From assembly GCA_005408345.1 (NCBI GenBank), contig SEMN01000032.1:226001-290000 (forward strand): a stretch of 64,000 nt of DNA, written 5' to 3'. Position numbers and translations under genes: made by a program. Below the pieces are notes generated by a model. The model was given only the letters and a program-made list of their open reading frames with translations. It made no database searches and was not told the origin of the DNA. Below are positions 29,939-42,110 of this stretch, one piece after another (positions within the stretch are counted from its first letter, which is position 1; each line of letters opens with the position of its first letter). This DNA is from Macquaria australasica (taxonomy: Eukaryota > Chordata > Actinopteri > Centrarchiformes > Percichthyidae).

Positions 29939-30310
29939 CTTAAGTGAAATGACTCAACAACTATTTGATGGATTGCTATGAAGTTTGGTTCCAACATTTA
30001 TGATCCCCTCAGGATGAATTATAATAACGTTGCTGTATTCCTATCACCACGTCAACGTATTTAGTAGCTTTATCATTTGGTTAATGACCAAATATTTGCA
30101 AAACTAATGACATTCACATCAGCCCTTAGCTTCACTGTGTGTTTAGTGCTGTTTAGCAAATGTTAGCATGTTAACACACTAAACTAAGATAGTGAACAAT
30201 TGTATGGTAAACATTATACCTAAACATCAGCATGTTAGCATTGTCACTGTGAGCATCTTAGCTTTCTGACTTAAGCATTTAGCGCAAAGCATCGCTTTGC
30301 ATTAGCATGG
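29912..30310. repeat. family A dispersed repeat, partial copy
   Basis: It shares the order GAGGTTGACATTTG, CAACAACTATTTGATGGATT, AAAACTAATGACATTC and GCATGTTAGCATTGTCACTG with the copy at 14608-15396. It ends abruptly near CATCGCTTTGCATTAGCATGG. The family's usual 3' end appears about 800 bases later at 31120-31188. Confidence 0.75.
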
Positions 30311-31119
30311 GAAAACATACTTTTACCTTTTTAAATAATCTGATGGTTCAAGTATGAAAAATATGGTCAATATGAAGGATAAACAGATGTCCTACCTAAG
30401 TATCCTGACATGACTGCTTGCCTTCACCTCAGCTAAAAGTTTAGAAGATAAAGATAAGCAAATAAATGGCGCAAAAAATAACCTAAAAGAGCATATATCT
30501 TTGCTTTAAATAGTCCAAAACCAACTAAAAATAGACACAGTGTCCAGTAGTGAGAGTGAGCCTGCATGTTATCTGTACATCCACAGGCACATTTCTGCAG
30601 TGTTTTTAACGCTGCCTGGCAGCTTTTTGCCTGTAAATCCAGTGTTTTGTCATTTTGTTGAAGCTGAATCTTGGTGCCCTCTTGTGCACACAGAGCAGAA
30701 TCTATTCCCACTATGGACTTGTGAAGGTTAGGAGATAAAAACAAATGCTCTTTTGCAGAGAAAGTACTTACAGCTGCTGATTCTGAAGACCGACCAGTGG
30801 AAATCTGAAACATGTTGAATAAAATACTTAAAAAGTGGTATTCAGCCCATACATGTTAAGCATGTATGTTTAAGATTTATTTTTGACGAGTCAGCAGCAG
30901 CTGAGCGTGTTGCAGGTTTAAATATCCTCAATCAGTTGGATAATATTGTTTATTCTGCTTTAATATTATTTCAGTGCAAGTTTCAGATTTAACAACAGAA
31001 AATGTAACCTATTACATCTGTCAGTTGTTCTAAACATTAATACAAGCATGCACTTACAATAAGCGGTTGGGTGCATGCAGCCCCCCCCCCTACTGAAGAT
31101 ACGTTCCTGAGCGCACGCT

Positions 31120-31188
31120 GCTGTGCTGAAGTACAGCTTCACAAAGCCGCTAGCATGGCTGTACACTAGATGCTCTAGTCTTGTTGTT
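31120..31188. repeat. family A 3' end fragment
   Basis: It reads GCTGTGCTGAAGTACAGCTTC, then GCTAGCATGGCTGTACAC and CTCTAGTCTTGTTG, matching the end of the repeat at 15340-15396. It may be the separated 3' end of the 29912-30310 copy. A C-rich run sits at 31081-31090. Confidence 0.6.
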
Positions 31189-31231
31189 TTATGGTCACAT
31201 ACTGTCTGCACATTACTGTATGTGACCATAA
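31189..31231. repeat. perfect hairpin, 14-bp arms
   Basis: TTATGGTCACATAC (31189-31202) faces GTATGTGACCATAA (31218-31231) across a 15-nt loop. It sits exactly at the outer edge of the family A fragment. Confidence 0.9.
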
Positions 31232-32046
31232 ATTACTGTAGGGGTTTCTTAATTAAAGAGACACAGTAGTAAGAACAATACATTGTATTATATTAATATA
31301 ATTCAGAATATTGGATCACTGCAGAGATCATGAAATCATAGCAAGAGAAAAAAGTTGATTTACCAGCAAAATAGATTAATATTGTGCATGACCATATTAC
31401 AACTGCAACATATACAGCATATAGGTATAAATTAAGAAGCACGGTTAACACTTTGAACAGCTTACTCTTTGTCTGAGTGAACTCCTCCACAGCAGATTAT
31501 CTTCAGGCTATCACATCCAGATGTATAGAAGCATAAATCCAAACTAATCAACTCCCTCAGGTCAGTCTGGATGCAAAAAAGGAACATTTTACTCTTTCCC
31601 TGATGATTTGACTATATAAAGACCATTTAGCCACACTGCCAACTGTAAATGACTATCATTGATTCACTTTTACTGTATGTTGTGCTCTGAAATCCATTCA
31701 GTTATTTCCAAGAGTGACTGATGTCGATTGCACCCAGATTCCCAGTCACCACAGCCCTGGGGAGCCTTAGGCCAACTCTTGGAACTGGAAATAATATCAG
31801 TCCTAATATGATAGCACAGGATTTTATGAATGAGAAGTACCTCTGCTGTGCCTTGGTGCCTGGGTAGCAACAAACCTATTTACGCTATATGAATTTACCC
31901 TCCAGTAAACCTCTCTAGGCCTCTGGCTTAACAGCATTACCTTTCACTGTTAATAATGTTTGTATTGCTCCTGTGTAGGATTATTCGTGAGAGAAAGACA
32001 TAAACATTAATCCATGCTTTCCCCAAACTTTTTGTTTTGCTCAATT

Positions 32047-32665
32047 TCATATTCCACATGTCTGTGTATTCCTATACTCCTTAAACCTACTGCTTAACTT
32101 AAGCCATGGTATAGGTGGCGTGTGCAGACCTTTTTCCTTGAAGCTTGAAGAAGCTTGGTCACTGAGTGTGTCGGGTGCGAGTCTGCCCTGAATTTTTCTT
32201 TGATCTCTAGAATTCGGATGGTTCACTGTCTTCCTGTCTTCCTTCCAAGTTTTCAGTTTGAGCTTGTTCATTTCTTCCTTTAAGTGGAGCACGCTGTTCT
32301 CCCAGTCCACCACTCTGGCAGAGTACGCATTCGTTGCTTCCTCTCGGCTAGTTAAGCGAGCTTCCTGAGCAGCACAGCTAGCGCTTACCATTAAAAGTTC
32401 AACACAAACCGTGTCAACCTGGCCTTTCAAGTCAGTAGACAGAGAGTCACTTATTTTATTCAACTCATGTGATTTTGAGTCACCCTTCATTTCTTGCTGG
32501 TCAGATTTGGATATGGCCAGCGTTAGCTTAGCTACCTCCTCAGCTCTGAAGCTTGTTTCTGAGGCTTCTCCTCAGGAGAGCCTGCTGCTTTGGACCCATT
32601 TGAGGTGTTGTTTTCCTTGGTATTTTTGCTCAAGACATCACTGTGAATTTACAATATTCATGTAG
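32047..32665 (-). pseudogene. LINE ORF1-like relic (L1-type coiled-coil protein)
   Basis: Read on the - strand, the sequence gives EQKYQGKQH..., a stop, GEASETSFRAEEVAKLTLA, then a 147-residue open frame starting at a Met. The frame is rich in heptad-like segments (ARVVDWENSVLHLKEEMNKL). This layout, an acidic/Ser N-terminus then a coiled coil, resembles ORF1 proteins of fish L1-type LINEs. The in-frame TGA and the loss of the downstream RRNNIR-type motif indicate decay. The family call rests on general resemblance only. Confidence 0.5.
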
Positions 32666-33789
32666 AAAAAAAGGTTTCTCTGTGTGGTCATGTCTCTGCT
32701 CACCAGCGGCCCCTTTAGCCAGGATATAGGTGCTGTACATACCTGTAGATCTGTCAAGCCAGCAATTACCAAGATACCCTGAAAATACAGAACTACCTTG
32801 ATGAAACAAGTCTGAGGTTTCCTAAAATATTGAATTTATAAATAGTTCTCAATAAATGTATAAATATGTGTTTATGAGTAGTCGTATTTTAATTATCTTA
32901 AAAGGTAAGTCAAGGCATTTAGACTTAGGAATTTAGAAATACCTCAATACATACATTTCTAAATTTCCGATGTAAGCAACATATGTTAAATTTGGGCTTC
33001 AACACTTAAAATATCCAGGTGGAAAAGGAAAATGAAAAAATATCCTTTCCTGTATTAGGCAACCATTTTGTGTATAAACCAATATGAGGGTGTTCCAGCC
33101 AGAGAGCCCTATGATTTTGGGGTCTCATCTCATTGAGCTGGTCCACATTGCATTGTCTAAAGAATGAGGATTGGTTTCTTTTACCTGCATTGAAAGACTT
33201 GATGATTTGTAGTTCAGGCTCATCCATAGGCTTAAATGGATGTCTGGGTCATTAATCTCTATAAGGAGAGGAGATGGCACGGGTGTACAGGCCACGTTAA
33301 GGACCTCCCCTCCTCGGATGATGCATCATCACCAGCAGCCTACCTCTTTACACACTCATGTTTGTTTCCACGTCTGACAGGATCCCTTAACACCCACAGA
33401 GCCTCAGAAAGCCAGAAACAGTCTAGGTTGCGGAAAGACGACACCAAAGTCACTCTCTGGCTGACAAGTGCCATGGTCATAAGTTTTTATTGCATATATA
33501 GTGAGTAATATATCCAAGGGGAAGGGAGGGAAGTTGTCTTCAAGTGATTATGGGATGGCTTTCTTCCACCTTGCTGCATGGAATTGGACAGACGAATCAA
33601 AGATCAAGACAGACATTTCCGTTGTGTAGAAGAATAACAGAAGAGTAAACTTTAAAATGTCAGAAAAAAGGTTAACTGTATCCAATGCAGACATTGTCTT
33701 GGATTTTCTCTGGTCTCATTACCATTATTAATCTCTGAAAGGAATAGGAGGGAATATATTTCGAGTTGGAAATATGAATATGCTTATTA

Positions 33790-34080
33790 TCGGCTTTCTT
33801 GCTGAGAGTTAGATGAGAAGACTGATACCACTCTGGAAGAATGAATTTACAGCCAGCGGCTGGTTAGCTGGTGGAACATAACCCCCTGTAAAGCCACACG
33901 TGTCGTTTTTACACTTGAGGACATGTTACTTGCTAAGCTTTAGAGGAGCTGTTAAGCAGATTTTGTTACCTCTGGACAGAGCCAGGCTAGCTGTTTCCCA
34001 ACCTTACAGTCTTTGCGTCAGCTGCTCACAGTAGCTTCATATTTAGCGAGTGGTATCAATCTTCTCATCGAACACATGTA
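33790..34080. repeat. family B dispersed repeat, degraded copy
   Basis: GGCTTTCTTGCTGAGAGTTA, CTGGTTAGCTGGTGG, then CCTCTGGACAGAGCCAGGCT with AGCTGTTTCCCAACCTTACA and ATCAATCTTCTCATC match both arms of the repeat at 23331-23767 with many changes. Confidence 0.55.
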
Positions 34081-34258
34081 CTTCGCAAACTGTCTATTTC
34101 TTCAAGAATCAAGTCTTCTTTAATGTAATGCATACATATACAAAAAAAAAAATCTGACTGCTCAAAAATGACCTTTTTATTTGAGATTTTTCTGTCTCTG
34201 ATAAACTGGTCTTTTATTGATCTCTCTTTTACCAATTCTATCACTTTGGAAGGCATGT

Positions 34259-35046
34259 TTGGGGTAGGCAGTTTTCTTTTGGTGCCACTGGCAAAAATGC
34301 CATATTAAACGTGCAGCATATTGTAATTCAAGTGGTCTGAGAGCAGACCTCTACTTCAGCTCCCCCTCTTTCCTCTGTTTTCAGGCTTCAGAAAATCTAT
34401 CCCGTGACGGTAGACTTTAGCCAATCACAGGTTATTTCAGAGAGACGGTGTGTTCGTATTGGCTAAGCTACAAGAGCAGATGTGTGTACACGTCCCTTCA
34501 GACGGTGAAAACCTGATTCAGTGGAGGAAAATCCTGCCGAAAATCCTGAAATTTGTGATACATTTCCAACACCTCCTTTACCTAAAGCGGCATATAGAAC
34601 AAAACAACACGTCCCAGCTCCACACGGAGCTTCAGTCTCATTACATTCGATGTCATGGCGCTCATAACAACAAGTGGCAAAGAGGCATGATGACAAACAG
34701 TGGGGAATAACTTTTGACGGGGGACAGTGGTGTGTGTGCGGTGTACTAGCCTCTCTTCCCGCTGCTGGACGGCGTTGCAGCTCCCTCTGAAGCCTGGGGT
34801 GCTCTGCTCTGCGGCCGCAAAGCGCTGGAGGGGCGTCTTTGAGAAAACAAGTCACGGAGGGAGGGACCACAGTCTCGGTGAGGCTCACGTGGTGGAGAGC
34901 GAGCCCTATGAGGGATACAGTTTCACTGGGGAACTGACTCCTTCTGCTGCCGGTCGAAGTTGTGGGAGGGGCTTAGCGGAGTGATACGAGGCAGCAAAGA
35001 GAGAGGCGGAAGGTGTTGCCTAGGTTGCACAGATTTTTGCCTACCC
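34259..35046. mobile_element. probable non-autonomous DNA transposon
   Basis: The left end TTTGGGGTAGGCAGTTTTC and the inverted right end GCTGGGGTAGGCAAAAATC share the core GGGGTAGGCA. The inside contains the CCAATCACAGGTTATTT and CACGGAGG-type segments common to a fish repeat, and it is GC-richer than the flanks. Open frames inside (up to 141 residues) have no family resemblance. The target duplication was not resolved. Confidence 0.45.
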
Positions 35047-35728
35047 CAGCTTTAAGAAGAAACTGACTTTTTGTCTGATTCGGGGATAATACACATCACC
35101 AATTACCTCTTTTCAAATTTGGGCTGTGAAGACTAATAATTATAGTGATGTTCAATGACTTCACACTAGAAATACCTTCAATTTCTAAATCACCAAAATC
35201 ACAGGCAGTGAAAAAGGAGGTCTTTAAAGGTCTGGGTCTTAATCATGTTTGCTGATTATTCCTGGGTTTAAGGTACAAGGGAAATAAATAGAACAGTCGA
35301 GTAGAGCTGGAATCAATTTACTGTTTTTAGAGTGTAGAGCAATGTGATGGCATACAGTGGGGAGAGAGAGAGACATACTAAGTAGTAAGGTATTACTGTA
35401 GGAAAAAAATGTCCTCATAGTCAGATAAAACAGCAGTATACTGGAGCAGGGCAATTAAGGACTATGTGAACTGTAATTTCCAGGCTAATAATTGTCTGTT
35501 TAATGCACAAGTGCTTAAGTAGACTCTTTTTCCGTGTAACTGCTAAGCCATTGCCAATGATTGAGAATCTATCAGGCTTGTTTGAAATTGTTTATGGTTA
35601 ATAAAAACGATATTTTAATGGCATAATAGGGAGTGACTCAAAATGTAGCCTGGGCTCTGGTGCTACAAAAAGGACTGGTCTTGCTGCTTAATGGTGGTGA
35701 CTCATCATCTGTACATTTGTATTGCCCA

Positions 35729-35748
35729 AAAAAAAAAAAAAAAAAAAA
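35729..35748. repeat. poly(A) run
   Basis: An uninterrupted run of about 20 A residues. I found no retroposed gene next to it. Confidence 0.9.
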
Positions 35749-36659
35749 GGTCAGATTAGCATATGTTTAATTTGAGCACACTAACTGTGCTTTGAATGTA
35801 TATGGCCTAAAACAGGTTTGCGTTTGATCTGGGAATACAGGGACTGAATAAAACAGTGGTTAATGACATGATAATGGCAGCTAAAATGCAACAAAGACCG
35901 GTCAAATGTGACTGCAACAATAGTGCTATGCATTTTCAATTGGTGGAAGTAATTACCATACATTTAGACTTGTTAAAGAACCTCTAATACACCCTGTTGC
36001 TAGGACCAGTAATTAGGGTCCTTGTTGCTAATATAACCGGAACTATGGCTAAATTAAAAGACAACCAGGGAGCGTTACCCAGGTCCAGTCTGTACAGTAC
36101 TTGTAAATTTATTCCCATACCCAGTGGTGATTACTGTGAAGCTGCTGAAGCCAAAAAGGGAGTAAACCACGCTCACCATTAATATCTACCAGAAATATGA
36201 ATCAGAGAATCTGCTCTTAGGGTCCTTTGTATTTGAAGAAATTTGTATTTTAAATCATGTAAAGAAATGCACCTTGGTTCACAGTGAAAATGAAACAGTG
36301 TGGTGAATTGTTAATGACGGCACGGCTGATGGTTTGTTTGTTTCAGCTTCTGAAGTGATGGCACATTAGAATGTCGTTAGAGATATTGGTTGTATTCAGC
36401 CACGGCTGCTACTGCTGCGCGATAATAAAATGCTTTGGAATGAGGCCATGATGAGTTGAAAAAGGTTAGCCTGAAGGAGGACAGCTACAATAGCTCACAC
36501 TTCTATTGTTGTGCTTTCAGGAGAGCTGCTGTCAAAATAAATCTCACTGATGACTGCCTAGCTATTGATTATCCACCATGTTTATTGATAATAAATAGAT
36601 TGGATGATTCAAAGTATACTAATGCGAAAACAACACGTCCATAGTCATTTATTCTATCA

Positions 36660-36937
36660 TTTTCCATACTCACACATTTCTATTCAAGGGCAGGAGATTA
36701 TTTGAAGCACTCGGTGGAGGGAATGTAGGCAAACTCCTGGATAAGTCACCAACCAGGGCTAAGACACACAAATACACAGACATCTTCTTCATCTGGACTA
36801 CATGTCTTTGGACTGGTGGAGAAAACCGGATCAATATTCCAGCTTCACACAGAGTAAACCAAAGCCAAAATTTGAATTTACAGCCTTCTTCCTGGGAGGT
36901 CAGTGCTAACTGAGCCACCACACCACCTGTGTCCATT
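36660..36937. repeat. degenerate LINE/SINE-tail type dispersed repeat
   Basis: The string CATGTCTTTGGACTGGTGGA then GAAAACCGGA, followed by CTTCACACAGAGTAAACC, TTTGAATTTACAGCC, GTCAGTGCTAACTGAGCCACC and ACACCACC, matches a very common teleost repeat end (ATGTCTTTGGACTGTGGGAG, AGTGCTAACCACTG). Many substitutions suggest it is old. Confidence 0.65.
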
Positions 36938-37299
36938 ACAAAGATACAATTATGCAGCCTTACAGTTCATTTCAGTTACACAATGTTCTCTATGTAGTCA
37001 AATTGATCATTGAACATTTTTTACAAACTAGAGACAGTTTCATTCAAAATACCTTTAAAACAATTATTGTTCTAATAAAAGAGATAATAGATAAAAAGGA
37101 AAATATTGGCAGTGATTATTGATTCATTACAAGTTCAAAGTGAGAGCAAAACCAGTCTTACTCAAATCCCTATTCCTCTGAAGTGTTGGTCCAGTCTGTG
37201 CACAGGTGTAATTGCATGTTAGGTTCACTAAATAGTTCAGGACAGGGCACAGAGGTTGTTCAGATAGAGATTCATTGCCCTTTAGCGTCTGGTCATTTG

Positions 37300-38110
37300 T
37301 CTTCCAAATGAAAATTCTTTTAACGAGCCATTGAGAATACCTTTGGTGATCTCTCCTAAGCCACCGGATATTAGTGCAGGCTGACTAGCAATAGCAGTCC
37401 CAACAAACACATACATGGCAAAGAAAATGGCTTTACATGACAGAGCCTGGGAGGTTCAGTGCAAAGGAGGGAGAGTCAATCCCGTATCGATTTCCCTCTC
37501 TCCCCAGAGGCCCTGCACACAGTCCTAGTTAGTCAGGTTCTTGGTGGGAACCACATAGATGGGCTGATAGCGGCTGTGCTGTGAAAAGGCCAAGCTCAGC
37601 CTGAGATTAGAAACTTATATGAGAGAGTGAAAGTGTTTGTATTGAATTCTGCTGACCGGCTGCATAGAAGTGATCCCAAACCCCTTTGAGGGCTTGGATC
37701 CACAATGCGCCAGTTAAAAACTCATCTGTACACGGTCTCTCCGTATGGCTGGACGAGGAGTGGTAGAGCACCTCTAATAACCTTTATGGGGCTGCTTGGG
37801 GCCCAGGGAGCTGCCTGCATAATCATCTCAGCTCAGGCAGAGCGCTGAAACCATAAATCAGCTGAGCACGCTCGGCCTGAGCCCTCGTGTCCTCGTGGCA
37901 CAAGTCATCTGTTTGGCTGAGAGTGTCTCAGAACCTTCTCTCTAGGACAATGATACTCTGTTATTGTCCCTCCTGAAAAATCAGTCTGAGATGGGACGCC
38001 TGTAAAATAATTAGAGACATTCAATATGTCATCGTGTCCTTATTGTGCCGACCGAAGTCACATTTGCAAATACTTTTTATGACTTTGTTCACCCTCCTAG
38101 AGCAGGAATT
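37300..38110. other. non-repetitive intergenic segment; possible conserved non-coding sequence
   Basis: This stretch is higher in complexity and GC than its neighbours, has no recognised repeat, and has no long open frame. Such sequence in a gene-poor interval can be a conserved enhancer. Nothing in the sequence alone proves that. Confidence 0.25.
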
Positions 38111-40227
38111 GAAGTAGCAGGGTGGTGAAAAGGTTCAGCCATTTTCTTATTTGAAAGTCAACTTAATAAACTATTCTATAATTGACAACTTGCAGTACCT
38201 ACCACTGACACATTACTCATGGTGCTTTTAGCAGTTTCTAGTTGAATGATGTTTCCTCTCAAAGGTGCGCAATGTCTTGCAGCAGCCTTTTAAGAAATGC
38301 TTGCTCTTGTTTGGCCAGGGGTGAGACCAATACATCTGCAGTAAAAACCAGCTGAGGCTGTGATTTATGTACATACAACAGTGTTCCAAATAGGCATCAA
38401 CGCACCATGGAGCACATTTTGCATCTTCAGACTGTATATTTAAACCTTCAACTAAACCGTAAACTTTCAATCTTCTCTGATGATTTCTTAAAAGTAGACA
38501 TACAGAATGCCATTTATCGACTACAGCAACCAGTATTAATGCTTTCAAACAGGATGTTTACACCACCATTTATGAGAAAAAGGAAAAGGAAAGCAGTATG
38601 TTTTTCCAGTGCTAGAAACACCTCTGATCTGAATATTCCTGATGCAGTGCATGCCAGATATCTGTGTCTTCCTACATTGTAACCTGGAATGGACATCTAG
38701 AGGATGCCTGACGCCGCCTCCTTGGAAGATTTGTTGATAACAAGGTGCAGGGTATTTCTCCAGGGTGCTGGGCAGGAGCCAAACCTTGGCTTTACAATAG
38801 AAACAGAAAATGAGGATCAAGTCCAGGCCATTCCTGCATCAAGCCTCAGTGAGATTGCCAGCAGATGAAATCTGATGAATAGAAAACCGCTGTCAAGAAG
38901 CATGATTCAAATCACCCAGCCTCTGTGTTCTCTCTTTTGTTTTAATTGTTTTGCTTTGCAGATGCTCTCAAGTTAGACCTAATAGCAGACAGCCTATTAA
39001 CTCCTTCTAAATTAGAAGTGAAACAATGAAATTGAAGTCACTTCCGGAAGCTCACATATGCAGACTCTTCTGAAGGTTTCCAAAGATCTCTTAAATGTAA
39101 AATCCATCGGAGAGATGCAGAAGGATGCAGAACAGGCAATGCATCTCAAATATGTAATTAACCTCTGCCTCTTGTTTCCTGTATCTTTCCACACAATGTA
39201 CCAGCTGTTCAGGCAAGTGGAAGGGAAGGTGCAAAGCATCTTATTATTTTTAGAGCTCTGAATTCCACATGCCTCCACTTGAATGGGTATTATGATTTTC
39301 CATAATTAGATGTATTTTTCATGCATGTGTTTTAATCATTTATTTATTGATTTTTGTCAGCACCGAACAGTGCAGTATAGTCCATCTCTCTGCCTGTTTA
39401 TCAAGCATGATAATAATGCCATGGTCTACTGCTGAAATGACGGCTCAGTGGTGAAATACTTAGAGAAGAATGAGAGAGGGAAGAATGAAAATCACCTCAT
39501 GACTCCCAGGTTGAGAGCCTCTGGCGTAAACTTCATGAGGAGGCCCTGTTGATACATCATCCTCCACCCAGACGGTCTTTTGCATTAGCAGTGTAAACCA
39601 GATTAGATATGCACGCTGTAGATCACACTAAGGAGCTGTTTTCACGGCAGCACTTTGAATCTCATACATCAAAACAGGCAAGCCATGCTTTTTATATCAG
39701 TAACGTCTGCCATTACCCTTAATGAGGCTCACCACCTACATTATTCCTACCACTGTCCCCACACTTTAGCCCCATGTATGAATGATATGGCTATAATAAT
39801 AATGGGGCAGACAACACTGCAATTCCATAACACATTTTACAGGTATGTGGCCCTTAAAGCACCTCGTGGGCATCTACTGTAAATAAGCTCAGCAATAAAC
39901 AAGCCATGCATAAATTGCTCAGGCCTTGAGCAATTTTCTTGACTGCTTTGTGTGAAACCCATGGGTCACTGCTGGTTCAGTGCAGCTTGAACGGACTCAA
40001 ATGTAAATGTAAAGTTTAACTGTGTAATTGTACATTGTATGTTATGGCCGTGTTTGTGGGTGGGAGGCCAGTGAGGGTCCTCGTCGCTGCACTGACCAGG
40101 TACTGCTGTACCTCCTACTGCGTCTCAGAGGCAGCATCTCCCAAAAGGTAGAGGTAGCAGCGGCTGCAGTGCAGAGGGAATTGGACATTCCAGAGCGGGA
40201 GAAAACAGCAGCAAATCTTTGAAAAAT

Positions 40228-40506
40228 AATGTTTGTTAGCAAACTTGGTTTCCTGTTCTAGATTTGATTAGCTGAAAAAGAGGCTCCACAATGTGTGTGT
40301 GTGTGTGTTTCAGAAATAACTAAAAATTTGAAATCCTTTAACTTGCAGGGAGAGATCTCTGTGAGATAAACTTCAAAACTACAAAATAAATCTTGAGTCA
40401 GCCATGATACAGTGCAGTGAGTGCAGTGACCCTTTTGCTCTCTCTTGTTTGTTAGCAGACTCGGTTGCCTGTTGTATATTTGATTAGCTGAAAAAAAAAA
40501 GGCTCT
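40228..40506. repeat. direct repeat, ~58-bp copies 219 bp apart
   Basis: TGTTTGTTAGCAAACTTGGT...GATTTGATTAGCTGAAAAAG at 40228-40286 recurs as TGTTTGTTAGCAGACTCGGT...TATTTGATTAGCTGAAAAAA at 40447-40506, about 85-90% identical by eye. Confidence 0.8.
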
Positions 40507-41041
40507 GAGTGCTTTGTGAGTAGACGTTGTTACTTTAACACTTTCAGACATAAATTGACTTTGACAATTTTACTGTGTTAGTACTTGCTTTTTTCACTCT
40601 TGAGTCATCCTCTGGAGCACATTTACTATACTGTCGATTATTAAAATTTAACTGAACTAACAGTGTTTTTAGCAGTGCAAAATGTGTAACTACTCTTTGT
40701 ATTGTGTTTGTGTGAAAAAATGTGTGTTTTTTGTGTATTCTCACTGTATGTGTGTGTACAATATGTCCAATATCAATATGTCCTATATGTGGGTGTCTAT
40801 GTGTGGAGACCCAGACAAAATGCACACTTCTGAGACAGCAGAATGTGCAGCTGCCTGCCGTAGACGGACATCACTGACCATAAGGCATACAGGTGTAATC
40901 TATAGGTCTTATTTGGCCATACACTTATTCCCAGTTATTTGTATCGTGGCTGCAGGCAAGGAGGCACTTAAGGATCCCACTGTTATTATACAAGAGTGAC
41001 AAAGGAGATATTTTGGTTATGCTTCTCTAAAGATTTTATGG

Positions 41042-41645
41042 TGTCACGGCCATGGCTGTACCCCAGTATTTTCCCTTGTGTTTCCTGTGCTCCCCTTTGT
41101 GTGTGTCTGTCTGTCTGTGTCTGTGGTGTGGGCGTGGCAATCCCTCTCTGACTCTCCTGGCTCCTGGATCCCTGCTTGATTATGCACACCTGCTGAACCT
41201 GCCCACCTGCTGTCCATCAACTCATCAACCCAGCAGTATTTCAACCCTGGCTCTTCACCAACTTGCTGCCCGATTGTTTGATCAGCTTCAGTATTAGTCA
41301 GAGCTTGTATCTCTAGTGTAGTGTATATATCTGAGTACTATTCTTTGCTAATATTGATTGTCTTTTCCTGTGTACTATAGTGGATCATCTAATGCCTGCT
41401 TGCCTGCCCGCTAACTAAGAAGTTAACTCTAGCCTGCCCACGCCACTTACCCTCATGCGTCCGTCCATCCGTCCGTCCAGCCTGGCCCAGCTCTGCCATC
41501 CACCATCGCTCCTCTGCCCTCAGTTTCTGCCAGCCAACTTCTCCTCATTTCTCCACCTTCTTTTCCCTTTTTCCCTAAAATAAATCTTCCTTATCACTCC
41601 TGTGTCTGTGTCCTGCGTTTGGGTCCACCTTCCAAAACCATAACA
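41042..41645. mobile_element. solo LTR, 604 bp, with 5-bp target duplication TATGG
   Basis: The element begins TGTCACGGCC and ends AAAACCATAACA (TG...CA). It is flanked directly by TATGG at 41037-41041 and 41646-41650. AATAAA lies near 41579, as expected for an LTR poly(A) signal. There is no gag/pol, so the internal part was lost by recombination. The 5-bp duplication fits Ty3/gypsy-type LTR retrotransposons, though other LTR classes are possible. Confidence 0.85.
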
Positions 41646-42110
41646 TATGGAGTCCAAAAACCAAGCAAAGGAAAAAGAAAGTGTTACATTTTTCTACTAT
41701 CTACATTTAGCTGGCCCCTCCTTGCCTAATTTTTCCTCAATTGTGCAATTTGATAAAAGCTGCAGACTGCTTGTATGTCACATGCTTGTGTTCCGATGGC
41801 AGCAACAATGTTTAGTTGCATTTAAGAGTTTATCTTTAGGTGTACAGTTTGACTTGTCATTTCAAGATCATGGCTGTATATTGCTGTATAATTGAAGAAC
41901 TCAATTAAAAAAAAAGACAATAGGAATTTTGGTATGATTAAGAAATACTAATATTAGAGTAAACTGCAAGTTTGACTGTTAACATTGAATAATTTCAGAA
42001 TGAAAGCCATAATTCCCCAACTGTCCCAAATGTTATTTGCTTAAACATTAAGGAAATGATTTATTTATTCTTTCTTTATTTTTATTTTATTTATTTGTAT
42101 ACAGCCAGAA

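Noticed and set aside
34450..34984. Frames of 85-141 codons on both strands
   Set aside because: They fall inside a probable non-autonomous DNA transposon; no protein family recognised.
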